A stretch of DNA of 64,000 bases from Clostridium_AT stratigraminis (lineage in GTDB: Bacteria > Bacillota > Clostridia > Clostridiales > Clostridiaceae): contig NZ_JBJHZZ010000002.1 of assembly GCF_045310675.1 (NCBI RefSeq), positions 422,437-486,436 on the forward strand, written 5' to 3'. The notes beneath the pieces are model-generated. The model was given only the letters and a program-made list of their open reading frames with translations. It had not been told where the DNA came from and made no database searches. The first letter of the stretch is position 1. Each line of letters starts with the position of its first letter. This document shows, in pieces, positions 16,398-23,986 of the stretch. A program made the position numbers and the translations under genes.

Positions 16398-16766
16398 ATA
16401 GAACTCAGTATAATTTGGAATATAACTTTTAGGAACTATTCCTAAGAGCTTACCGTTAAATATAACATAGGCACAGTTATACATGCTGGAATTTAATATG
16501 TAAGGTGCTCCTACTGCAATTACAATATCCTTATTTTTGGAAAACCCACATAGATCCTCAATTGCCTTTAAAGATTTAATATAAAGACTTTGATTCAGAA
16601 ATAAGTCTGAGCAGGTATAGGAGGTAATACAAAGTTCCGGAAAAACTACAAGTTTTGAATTTGCCTCTAGAGATTTACTTATACATTCTTTAATATTACT
16701 TAAATTAAAATCTATATCAGCCACATTAGTTACAGGGCAGGCTGCAGCAACTTTTATAAAATTCAT
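16398..16766 (-). pseudogene. nadE': Resident nadE truncated after codon 122
   Basis: The frame starts at ATG 16766 (MNFIKVAAACPVTNVADIDF) and has family blocks FPELCITSYTCSDLF and GIVPKSYIPNYTEFY. Exactly where NAD synthetase should continue with a Glu-containing YE.R.F segment the reading switches to Leu-Trp-stop. All of the catalytic Cys and the synthetase domain are missing. About 120 of roughly 640 codons remain, so the product cannot function. Its sequence fits clostridial NadE better than the full copy does. The break marks the right junction of the Tn554-like element; the missing 3' part is predicted to the left of the window. Confidence 0.85.
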
Positions 16767-16957
16767 CTTCTCAGCTCCTATTCAAGTTTTATTTTTATAT
16801 ATTTTTCAAATTCAACATTATTATACCATCACAATATAAGTAATAAAATAATAAGAAGATTATTGATAAAAAAGATTATGATTTTTCCAATGTTTGTTAT
16901 ATAATTAAAGATAAGCAACATTAATAATTTAAAGCAATGTAAAAAAGGAGGGATAAG

Positions 16958-17401
16958 GTGGAACTATTGATATTATGGATAATTATATCGATATCAGCAT
17001 TACTGATAGATATTGTCACAAGTGCCTTTTTATTTCTTTGGTTTACAATTGGCGGTATAGCTGCAATTATAGCCCTGATTTTTAATTATAGCTTTACCGT
17101 GCAACTTATAGTTTTCATAGCAATAAGTGCAATTTCTATGGGAATTGGGTATCCAACTGTACGAAAATATTTAGGGAAATCTGTAAAAAAGACTTCTACA
17201 ATGGAAGAAGGGTATATTAATAGAGTGATTATTGCAGATGATGACTTTGTTGAGACTGCTAAGGTTAAAGTGGATGGAATATATTGGACTGTTAAAAATT
17301 ATGGTGAGCCTATAAAAAAAGGGGACAGTGTGATTATTTCTGCCATTGAAGGAAATAAGTTGATTGTAAAAAAACAAAATTTAAAGAAGGAGATTGAATA
17401 A
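16958..17401 (+). CDS. NfeD-like membrane protein
   Basis: The 147-residue protein has three membrane segments (about residues 3-20, 26-43 and 48-65), followed by a small soluble beta-barrel (OB-like) domain from about residue 80 (INRVIIADDDFVETAKVKVDG, ending IEGNKLIVKK). That is the short NfeD architecture. NfeD proteins partner with SPFH/stomatin proteins in membrane microdomains; the SPFH gene follows immediately, its start one base after this stop. GTG 16958 sits six bases after AAAAGGAGGG. Confidence 0.88.
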   Translation: MELLILWIIISISALLIDIVTSAFLFLWFTIGGIAAIIALIFNYSFTVQLIVFIAISAISMGIGYPTVRKYLGKSVKKTSTMEEGYINRVIIADDDFVETAKVKVDGIYWTVKNYGEPIKKGDSVIISAIEGNKLIVKKQNLKKEIE

Positions 17402-17402
17402 T

Positions 17403-18341
17403 ATGGGTGCTGGATCATTTTTCACATTAGTAATTTTTATTATTTTACTTTTAGTTGTAACTGCTTCAATAAAAATCGTAAACACAGGTAGTGTATATGT
17501 TGTTGAAAGAATTGGTCAATTTCATAGGGTATTAGAACCAGGTTGGCATTTTGTAATACCCTTTGTTGATTTTGTTAGAAAAAAGGTGTCTACTAAGCAG
17601 CAAATATTAGATATTGAACCTCAAAGTGTTATAACCAAAGATAACGTAAAAATATCCATTGACAATGTTATATTTTATAAAGTTATGAATGCAAGGGATG
17701 CAGTATATAACATTGAAAGCTTTAAATCTGGTATAGTTTATTCAACAATTACCAATATGAGAAACATAGTTGGAAACATGTCACTAGACGAAGTTTTATC
17801 CGGTAGAGATAAAATAAATTCAGAGCTCTTAATGGTAGTTGATGAAATAACAGACGCATACGGTATAAAGATTCTATCTGTAGAAATTAAAAATATAATT
17901 CCTCCAGCAGAAATACAACAGGCAATGGAAAAGCAAATGCGTGCAGAAAGGGATAAGAGAGCAACAATTTTACAGGCAGAAGGTCAAAAGCAAGGAGATA
18001 TAGCTAGGGCAGAAGGAGAAAAACAAGCCAAAATTTTAGCTGCTGAAGCTGAGAAAGAAGCATCAATAAGACGCGCGGAAGGACTTAAGGAATCACAGCT
18101 GTTAGAAGCAGAAGGTAAAGCAAGGGCTATAGAAGAAATTGCTAAAGCACAAGCAAGTGCCATAACCCAAGTAAATGAGGCGATTATTGAGTCAGGCACA
18201 AATGAAACTGTAATTGCATTAAAACAAGTAGAAGCACTTGTAGAAATGGCTAAAAATCCAGCTAATAAGCTTATTATTCCAAATGAAGCTATTTCATCCT
18301 TTGGTAACATTGCCGCTATTGGAGAAATGTTAAAGAAGTAA
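17403..18341 (+). CDS. SPFH/band 7 (stomatin-like) membrane protein
   Basis: ATG 17403 is preferred to TTG 17394, which lies only one base from the AAGGAG site. The 312 residues comprise an N-terminal membrane helix (TLVIFIILLLVVTASI), the band 7 domain starting NTGSVYVVERIGQFHRVLEPGWHF, and a long alanine/glutamate-rich coiled coil with repeated AEGxKQ and AEAEKEA units (about residues 180-250), then a conserved end LIIPNEAISSFGN. The family forms oligomeric scaffolds in lipid microdomains and modulates membrane proteases. With NfeD it makes a standard two-gene operon. Confidence 0.92.
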   Translation: MGAGSFFTLVIFIILLLVVTASIKIVNTGSVYVVERIGQFHRVLEPGWHFVIPFVDFVRKKVSTKQQILDIEPQSVITKDNVKISIDNVIFYKVMNARDAVYNIESFKSGIVYSTITNMRNIVGNMSLDEVLSGRDKINSELLMVVDEITDAYGIKILSVEIKNIIPPAEIQQAMEKQMRAERDKRATILQAEGQKQGDIARAEGEKQAKILAAEAEKEASIRRAEGLKESQLLEAEGKARAIEEIAKAQASAITQVNEAIIESGTNETVIALKQVEALVEMAKNPANKLIIPNEAISSFGNIAAIGEMLKK

Positions 18342-18365
18342 ATTAAAATATAACTCATTATCCTT

Positions 18366-18409
18366 AAAAAACTGTGTTGATTTCATAAAGAAAATCACGC
18401 AGTTTTTTG
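18366..18409 (+). terminator. Terminator of the NfeD-SPFH operon
   Basis: AAAAACTG and CAGTTTTTT arms, interrupted by two small bulges, continue inward through GATTT with AAATC; a run of six T follows. Confidence 0.8.
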
Positions 18410-18555
18410 CTTATAAAATATTTTTAAATAGCAGGTAACAGAAAAATATAGCTGAGATTAAGGTATATTGCTTGCAATTCAATGCCTCCAGTAGATTACT
18501 GACTAATATTCATACATATGTAACAAATGATTTACAAAAAAATTCATAATAATAG

Positions 18556-18583
18556 TTGATTTTCCACATTTTTGTATTATAAT
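18556..18583 (+). promoter_or_regulatory. Promoter of the TPR regulator gene
   Basis: TTGATT and TATAAT are separated by 16 bases, 72 bases upstream of the regulator's start codon. The upstream 140 bases (18410-18555) hold no gene. Confidence 0.55.
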
Positions 18584-18654
18584 GTTAATTAAGATTAATA
18601 TTTATGCATAATAAATTGTTTTTATAAGAATTAATAGGGGAAGAGGTGGAAATT

Positions 18655-19980
18655 GTGGAATTTTTAAATCCTGGAGAAAAAGTAAAGAACATAAGAAAAT
18701 TACTTGGACTAAAACAGGAAAAGCTAGAGGAAATCGGAGTTTCTAGAAATTTCATTAGTATGGTGGAACATGAAAAGCGAAAACTTAACAAAAAAACTGC
18801 TGCCAAAGTTTTGGGTGTTTTTCAAAATCAAGCTAAAGAACTAGATATTAATCTAGATATTGATGTAAAATATCTATTAACAACAGCTGCCGAAGAAGCA
18901 ACTTCATATTGCAGGGAAAAACTAAACCTAGAATTATCAATGGATGAGATTGAACAACTCATTGATTTGTGCAATAAATACAAAATAGTGGCAGATATTT
19001 TACCAAACTTGTATATGAAAAAAGCAGATATTTTATTTGATAAGACAATTTATAATGAAGCTTTTGTTGAATACTATAATGCTCTTGAAATTTTTAAAGA
19101 TAATAAAGATAAAGATAATAAGGCTTTAGTTTTCAATAAGCTTGGTAAATGCAAGTTAAATACTCTCGATTTTACTGAAAGTTTAGCTTATTTTATAAGA
19201 TCCTATGATCTATCTTCAGAGTGTAATAATCTAATTATTAAAAAACATACTCTTTTTAATCTTGCAATTATATATGGAAGAATAGACAAATTGGAAGAAG
19301 CCCATGCCTATATTAATGATTATATTTCCCTATGTGACAGCAGTAATGATCTATATGATATCATTCAAGCTGAGGTATTAAGGGCAGTTTATTATGCTAG
19401 AGAAGGAAAATTTAATAAATCAATTGATACATACTTAGAAATCTTAGTTAAGGAAACCCAAATAAAAGATGCTACTTTGGCATTAATTTATAATAACTTA
19501 GGATCTGATTACTTGGAAATTAATGATTTGGAAAACTCTATTGAATGTTTTAATAGAGCACAGCATTTAAGAGAAACAAGAGATGCCTCCAAGCTATGCA
19601 GAACCTTAATAGATAAGTCAAAGGTGTTTATAAAAAATAAGCTTTCAATTGAGGCCATTAAGCTGTTAAACGAGGGTTTAGATATGGCAATAATATATTC
19701 AGACCTTGAATATATTATAAGCGGGTTCAACCTTTTAGAGGAAATATATACAAGCCTTCATGATGATAATGCTCTAAATTTACTTTATACCAAAGTATTA
19801 TATATTCTAAAAGGTAAAGCTAGTAATCAATACTTGGCTAATGTTTATACCAAAATATGTTTAAATTCTTTGATACATGACAGTAAAAATGAAAAAAGTC
19901 CAGAATTTAAAAATAAATTGATTGATTTAAGCATATTCTTGAATAAATCTCTAAATTTTACAAAAAATGATTTTCAATAA
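18655..19980 (+). CDS. RRNPP-type HTH-TPR quorum-sensing regulator
   Basis: GTG 18655 is chosen since the earlier GTG 18646 lies within the AGAGGTGG site; this gives 441 residues. An N-terminal Cro/C1 helix-turn-helix (NIRKLLGLKQEKLEEIGVSR, then FISMVEHEKRKL) is followed by an all-helical array of TPR repeats from about residue 115 to the end (for example NKLGKCKLNTLDFTESLAYF). This is the layout of Rgg/Rap/NprR/PlcR/PrgX regulators that bind an imported peptide pheromone in the TPR groove. A small signal-peptide gene follows 48 bases downstream, which strengthens the assignment. Targets are unknown. Confidence 0.8.
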   Translation: MEFLNPGEKVKNIRKLLGLKQEKLEEIGVSRNFISMVEHEKRKLNKKTAAKVLGVFQNQAKELDINLDIDVKYLLTTAAEEATSYCREKLNLELSMDEIEQLIDLCNKYKIVADILPNLYMKKADILFDKTIYNEAFVEYYNALEIFKDNKDKDNKALVFNKLGKCKLNTLDFTESLAYFIRSYDLSSECNNLIIKKHTLFNLAIIYGRIDKLEEAHAYINDYISLCDSSNDLYDIIQAEVLRAVYYAREGKFNKSIDTYLEILVKETQIKDATLALIYNNLGSDYLEINDLENSIECFNRAQHLRETRDASKLCRTLIDKSKVFIKNKLSIEAIKLLNEGLDMAIIYSDLEYIISGFNLLEEIYTSLHDDNALNLLYTKVLYILKGKASNQYLANVYTKICLNSLIHDSKNEKSPEFKNKLIDLSIFLNKSLNFTKNDFQ

Positions 19981-19999
19981 ATACTTTTTATGGTATAAT
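19971..19999 (+). promoter_or_regulatory. Promoter of the pheromone peptide gene
   Basis: TTTTCA and TATAAT are separated by 17 bases. The -35 overlaps the end of the regulator gene, so the peptide can be expressed independently, as in other RRNPP pairs. Confidence 0.5.
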
Positions 20000-20028
20000 A
20001 AGTAAAATAACAAAAGGGGGTTTATAAA

Positions 20029-20160
20029 ATGAAGAAATATTATTTTAAGAAACTGACTTTGGGGATTTTACTTTTAACAGCAATAATAGCTGCAGGCTTT
20101 ATTCCATGTGAATATCCAGATCCTGTTGGTAATGCTGTAACAATTATTCAAAATGTATAA
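20029..20160 (+). CDS. Secreted pro-pheromone peptide (RRNPP signal)
   Basis: ATG 20029 lies seven bases after AAAAGGGGG. The 43-residue product starts MKKYYFKKLTLGILLLTAII, a basic then hydrophobic export signal, and continues AAGFIPCEYPDPVGNAVTII to the end QNV. Size, signal and position directly behind an HTH-TPR regulator are those of Phr/PapR-type pheromone precursors, whose C-terminal 5-10 residues are cut out, re-imported and bound by the regulator. The active peptide is not certain: the Pro-rich EYPDPVGNA stretch and the extreme C-terminus are both candidates. It has its own promoter and terminator. Confidence 0.75.
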   Translation: MKKYYFKKLTLGILLLTAIIAAGFIPCEYPDPVGNAVTIIQNV

Positions 20161-20184
20161 AAAAGGTTAAATTGTATTAAGCTT

Positions 20185-20213
20185 AAAAAGTGTAACTTAT
20201 AGTTACACTTTTT
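20185..20213 (+). terminator. Terminator of the pheromone gene
   Basis: AAAAAGTGTAAC and GTTACACTTTTT pair perfectly around TTATA. Confidence 0.88.
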
Positions 20214-20319
20214 TATTTATAATGAAACTGCATTATAAAGTATTTCAACTTATTAAGCCTTGCATATTAATTAGTTTATAGAGAAAGCTATAATAAGTAA
20301 ATTTGAATGGAGGTTTATT

Positions 20320-20739
20320 ATGAAGGCTATTGGTAATTTTATAAAAATAGAAACTGCAAACAAGGCATTAACTAAATTATTAGCTGCAGGATTTACTGAT
20401 GCTTATATAGAAATTGATGATAATAATAATAACATTAGAAGGAATCTTGCAAATAAGAATAATGGGTATGGCCTTTCAAATCTTATAATAGATCCTAGTG
20501 AAATGAAGCAGCATCCATTGACCTCGGTTAGTCCATTTGTCAATGTAAATGGAGGTTTTTCTGAATTCAATGATCATAATTATAAATTAATTGTAAATGC
20601 TGATGCTAGCATAATAATGAGAGCTAAGGATTTAATTAAAAGTTTAGGAGGAACTATTGAAGCTGAGGCTCTGGATATTGGAAAGGTTCATGAAAGTATT
20701 GGAGAATTAAATGAAAAACTTAAAAATGAAGGATTTTAA
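20320..20739 (+). CDS. Conserved hypothetical protein, 139 residues
   Basis: ATG 20320 follows TGGAGG. The N-terminus (KAIGNFIKIETANKALTKLLAAGFTDAYIEI) has the layout of a general-stress-protein-17M-like domain, in which a helix is followed by a GF turn and a strand. A low-complexity Asn/Asp stretch follows, then a second alpha-beta segment near residue 85-110 (YKLIVNADASIIMRAKDLIKSLGG). It is soluble with no signal. Function is unknown and the domain match is tentative. Its own strong terminator indicates a single-gene transcript. Confidence 0.6.
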   Translation: MKAIGNFIKIETANKALTKLLAAGFTDAYIEIDDNNNNIRRNLANKNNGYGLSNLIIDPSEMKQHPLTSVSPFVNVNGGFSEFNDHNYKLIVNADASIIMRAKDLIKSLGGTIEAEALDIGKVHESIGELNEKLKNEGF

Positions 20740-20754
20740 CTTTCATCTGAAGTG

Positions 20755-20810
20755 AAAATTAACAATTAAAAATATTTAAAATTAATATCATTATTTTAAT
20801 TGTTAATTTT
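20755..20810 (+). terminator. Long AT-rich hairpin after the 20320 gene
   Basis: AAAATTAACAATTAAAA and TTTTAATTGTTAATTTT pair perfectly over 17 bp with a 22-base loop; TTAATATTTTT follows. Confidence 0.7.
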
Positions 20811-20926
20811 TTAATATTTTTATAAGTTGGACAAACTATACTTTAAAAAAGCTGGGGGAATATTCTAATTCTCATAACATAAGATTTAGTAGTAGTTTAA
20901 ATCTTGTGGATGAGGGGGATATTAAT

Positions 20927-21277
20927 ATGGTGTATATTTGGAAAGGAGTGCCAAGTGATAATAAGGCTATTGCCAGGCTAAATGAGTATAATAATAAAGA
21001 AGTTATTGGTATGACTAACCACGTTTTAGTTAATTATGAAGGAAAATTGATTAAAGAGGGGTTGGGTAAAAATGGATATATTTTAGCAAATCTTGAAGGT
21101 GATTTCATTAAAGAAGGAAATAGTAACTCAGGTAAGATAATAGCAGTAATAATGGGAAATGAAATTATAGAGGCAGATTCAGAACATAGATTATTATTTA
21201 AAATAGAAGGAATAGCATCTAAAATTGAAAAAGCTGCATTAACTGTAGCTGCATTGATATTAGATGGACAAATTTAA
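20927..21277 (+). CDS. Hypothetical protein, 116 residues
   Basis: ATG 20927 is chosen because GAGGGGG lies eight bases before it; the longer reading from GTG 20906 contains that site. The protein is soluble, with short glycine-bounded strands (VLVNYEGKLIKEGLGKNGY, ILANLEGDFIKEGNSNSG) that look like a duplicated beta unit with the shared pattern nGxfIKEGxxxxG. The C-terminal helix is IASKIEKAALTVAALIL. Family not recognised. A terminator overlaps the stop codon. Confidence 0.55.
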   Translation: MVYIWKGVPSDNKAIARLNEYNNKEVIGMTNHVLVNYEGKLIKEGLGKNGYILANLEGDFIKEGNSNSGKIIAVIMGNEIIEADSEHRLLFKIEGIASKIEKAALTVAALILDGQI

Positions 21278-21299
21278 GCTTGAGGTTTTTCTCAAGCTT
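21276..21299 (+). terminator. Terminator of the 20927 gene
   Basis: AAGCTTGAG and CTCAAGCTT form a perfect 9-bp stem around GTTTTT; the first base pair overlaps the stop codon. Confidence 0.75.
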
Positions 21300-21422
21300 A
21301 TTATATAATTGGCGGTTTTATTAAATACTCTTAGTATTCCGTTTTAATTTTCTCTGTAGTATAATTAAGGTATGTAATTATATTTATTATTATAAAGCCA
21401 GCTTTGGAAGGTAGGTTATACT

Positions 21423-22751
21423 ATGTCAAAAAAAGTATTAATTGTTTATGAGAAAATGGGGATGGGACATTTTAGGATGGCCAGCATATTAGAAGATATG
21501 TTAAAAGGTGAAGATATAGAAATTATTAAACGATGCGGAAGTGAAATGATTAATGATAACAGCATAAATATTGTAGTGAAACTTTGGAATTATTGTATCA
21601 AAAAGAACTTTATTAGGACTGTGGATTTTTTACTTAATTTCTTTGTTAGAATTTTTATTCTTCCTTTTATGGAGATATCCAGTACTGAGCCTTATTATAA
21701 AAAGCTTGAGGAAATAAATCCTGATATAGTAATATGTACTGCTGATGGTTTTAATAGAGCGATAGGCACCTATGCTAAGGAAAAAAATATACCTTTCTAT
21801 ATTTTTATTACTGAAGTTTCTATTTTTATAGATTTAGTAAATCCATATGCCACTCACCTATGCTATTTTAATGAAACTGGCGATGCCATAAGAAGTTATG
21901 ATTTTAATAATACATACTACTCCTATGAACTTACCCCTTCTGCTACAATAATGGATAAAATAAAATATGTGTTAAAGTATTATAAAGATTTTGTTGTTTT
22001 TGGATATAAAAATTCTATATTTAGAAATCCCAACAGAAATTTGCAACAATTAAATAATGCAAAATATGAAGTTGTAGGTCCATTAGCAGAAAAGAAGCAT
22101 TTTAGAGTAAAAAATGAAGAAGAAATTATTAAAATAAAAAAGGAATTTGGACTTAATAATGGCAAGGAGATTGTTGTTTTAGCAAGTGGGAGTATAGGAG
22201 GAAAGTTTCTTATAGAAATACTTAAAGTTATAATGAAATCTTCAAGTAAGCCAATGAATTTGGTTGTAATATGCGGTAAAGATGAAGTTACCTATAACGA
22301 ACTTGTAAACTATTCCTACAATAATGAACATATCGATTTAGTGCCATTAAAATTTATTAATAACTTTGATGAGCTGTTGTCTGCTGCAGATTGTCTAATA
22401 GGAAGACCATCAGCAGGTATTTTTATAGAAAGCCTAGTAAATAGAACTCCTGAGATAACGTTTAGAACTGCTACTTCAAATGATCTTGGTACCTTAACAA
22501 TGTTAGAGAAATATGAAATAGGCAGAGTAGTTGAAAATAAAAAGGAAATAGTAGAAGCCTTAGAAGATATTTTAAATAATAAAGAAAGTTATTTAGCAAA
22601 TATGGAAATGCTATTAAACAGCTATTGTAAAACTTATGATGATAAAAAAGAACTGTTAAAAGAGATTATTTTGAATCAGCGTACTTTTAATTATGAAGTA
22701 AGTGAAGACTATGATGCAGATTTAGGTTTAAATACTCCATTGTCTCACTAG
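21423..22751 (+). CDS. GT28-type glycosyltransferase (MGDG synthase/MurG-like)
   Basis: The 442-residue protein starts SKKVLIVYEKMGMGHFRMAS, the N-terminal GxGH acceptor-side loop of monogalactosyl/diglucosyl-diacylglycerol synthases. The C-terminal Rossmann half has VVLASGSIGGKFLIEILK and ADCLIGRPSAGIFIESLV, where the nucleotide sugar binds. The family transfers sugars from UDP-sugars to membrane lipids. The exact acceptor is unknown. A GNAT-like gene starts 20 bases after its stop, so they form an operon. Confidence 0.78.
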   Translation: MSKKVLIVYEKMGMGHFRMASILEDMLKGEDIEIIKRCGSEMINDNSINIVVKLWNYCIKKNFIRTVDFLLNFFVRIFILPFMEISSTEPYYKKLEEINPDIVICTADGFNRAIGTYAKEKNIPFYIFITEVSIFIDLVNPYATHLCYFNETGDAIRSYDFNNTYYSYELTPSATIMDKIKYVLKYYKDFVVFGYKNSIFRNPNRNLQQLNNAKYEVVGPLAEKKHFRVKNEEEIIKIKKEFGLNNGKEIVVLASGSIGGKFLIEILKVIMKSSSKPMNLVVICGKDEVTYNELVNYSYNNEHIDLVPLKFINNFDELLSAADCLIGRPSAGIFIESLVNRTPEITFRTATSNDLGTLTMLEKYEIGRVVENKKEIVEALEDILNNKESYLANMEMLLNSYCKTYDDKKELLKEIILNQRTFNYEVSEDYDADLGLNTPLSH

Positions 22752-22771
22752 AAAGATAGGAATGAGATTAA

Positions 22772-23890
22772 ATGATTTATGTAAAAGAGGTTAGGGATAA
22801 ACGAGGCTTAAAGAAATTTATTTCACTAGCTTGGGATATTTATAAAACTGATAAAGATTGGGTGCCGCCTTTAAAGAGTGATTTATTAAAGACTCTGCTA
22901 GGAAAGGATAATCCACTTTTTATGAGAGGTGAACATAGCTTCTTTATTGCATATAAAGAAAGCAAAGCTGTTGGAAGAATTCTAGTTGGAATTAATGAAG
23001 GTCTAAATGAACAAAAGAGTGCTGAGGATGGTTATTTTAGCTTATTCGAGAGTATTGAAGACAAAGAGGTAGCTTTTGCACTATTTGAAAAGGCTTCTGA
23101 ATGGTTAAAAGCTAGAGGTAAAAAAGTAATGAAGGGACCGGTTTCACCAACAAATGGAGATGATTATAAAGGGCTTTTGGTGGATGGTTTTAATGGTCCT
23201 CCTATGCTGATGAATTCTTATAACCATGAATACTATATAAAATATTTTGAAGAATTTGGATTAATAAAGCATTTAGATTTATTTGCTTATTACTTTGATG
23301 TGGATTGTGCAAAAATGGACAGATATGAAAAGGTATCTGACTATGCTATGAAAAGATACAACTTCCAAATAGATAAAATTAATCTTAAAAATATAGATAA
23401 TGAAATGAAGGATATTAAAAGCATACTGGATATTGCAATGCCTGAGGAATGGGAGGATTTAACTCCACCTACCATGGAGGAACTTCAAGCAGAAGGTGCA
23501 AATTTAATTCCTCTAGCTGATGATAATCTGGTTTTAATTGCAAGGAGCGAAGGAAGACCTATTGCCTTTGCAATTGCTCTTCCTAATTACAATGAAGTAC
23601 TTAAGAAAATGAATGGAAGGATTTTTCCTTTTGGATTTTTAAAATTTTTATATTACAAGAAAAAAATAAAAGGCTTTAGGCTCTTTGTGCTTTTTGTTAT
23701 TCCACAATTTAGGAAGAAGGGCGTAAGCGGTTCTATGTTTTATAAGTACTTTATTAATGGAGTTAAGGGTGGGTATTCTTACGCTGAAGGTTCTACTATC
23801 GGCGAGACTAATAAAGAGATGAGAGCAGATATTGAGAAAACAGGTGGTATAAAGTATAGGACCTATAGATTATTTAAAAAAGATATATAA
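22772..23890 (+). CDS. GNAT-fold protein, YghO-like
   Basis: The 372-residue protein begins IYVKEVRDKRGLKKFISLAW and contains DWVPPLKSDLL, then MKGPVSPTNGDDYKGLLVDG and a second acyltransferase-like half with FVIPQFRKKGVSGSMFYKYF. This two-lobe layout belongs to a large uncharacterised family annotated as GNAT acetyltransferase (YghO type). The RKKGVSGS loop is a plausible acetyl-CoA loop. Start ATG 22772 follows TAGGAATGAG. Co-transcription with the lipid glycosyltransferase suggests a cell-envelope role, which is inference. Confidence 0.65.
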   Translation: MIYVKEVRDKRGLKKFISLAWDIYKTDKDWVPPLKSDLLKTLLGKDNPLFMRGEHSFFIAYKESKAVGRILVGINEGLNEQKSAEDGYFSLFESIEDKEVAFALFEKASEWLKARGKKVMKGPVSPTNGDDYKGLLVDGFNGPPMLMNSYNHEYYIKYFEEFGLIKHLDLFAYYFDVDCAKMDRYEKVSDYAMKRYNFQIDKINLKNIDNEMKDIKSILDIAMPEEWEDLTPPTMEELQAEGANLIPLADDNLVLIARSEGRPIAFAIALPNYNEVLKKMNGRIFPFGFLKFLYYKKKIKGFRLFVLFVIPQFRKKGVSGSMFYKYFINGVKGGYSYAEGSTIGETNKEMRADIEKTGGIKYRTYRLFKKDI

Positions 23891-23891
23891 T

Positions 23892-23938
23892 AAAACATAA
23901 AATATTTTAAAATGGAAAATATAAATATGTTATGTTTT
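23892..23938 (+). terminator. Probable terminator of the glycosyltransferase operon
   Basis: AAAACATAA and TTATGTTTT form a perfect 9-bp stem with a long, AT-rich 29-base loop. The T-run is short, so it may be inefficient and allow readthrough into the next gene. Confidence 0.45.
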
Positions 23939-23986
23939 AATTATGGATATATTGTTTTATTTTAGAAATAAATGAGGAGGGAATTT

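Larger units (their letters stand above)
1..16398 (+). mobile_element. Tn554-like element inserted in nadE (left end outside window)
   Basis: Seen: a tyrosine recombinase and an overlapping small HTH/coiled-coil gene, arranged as tnpB-tnpC of Tn554, are transcribed rightwards from the window edge, followed by about 14 kb of passenger genes. The right side ends in a nadE reading frame that stops matching its family after codon 122. Known: Tn554 elements carry tnpABC at one end, read inward, and insert site-specifically without target duplication. Inferred: the whole stretch is one element whose right junction lies near 16398 and whose left end, with tnpA, lies outside the window. The full-length nadE at 14242-16242 would be cargo that replaces the broken host gene. 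Element ends were not recognised directly, so more than one insertion event is possible. Confidence 0.6.
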
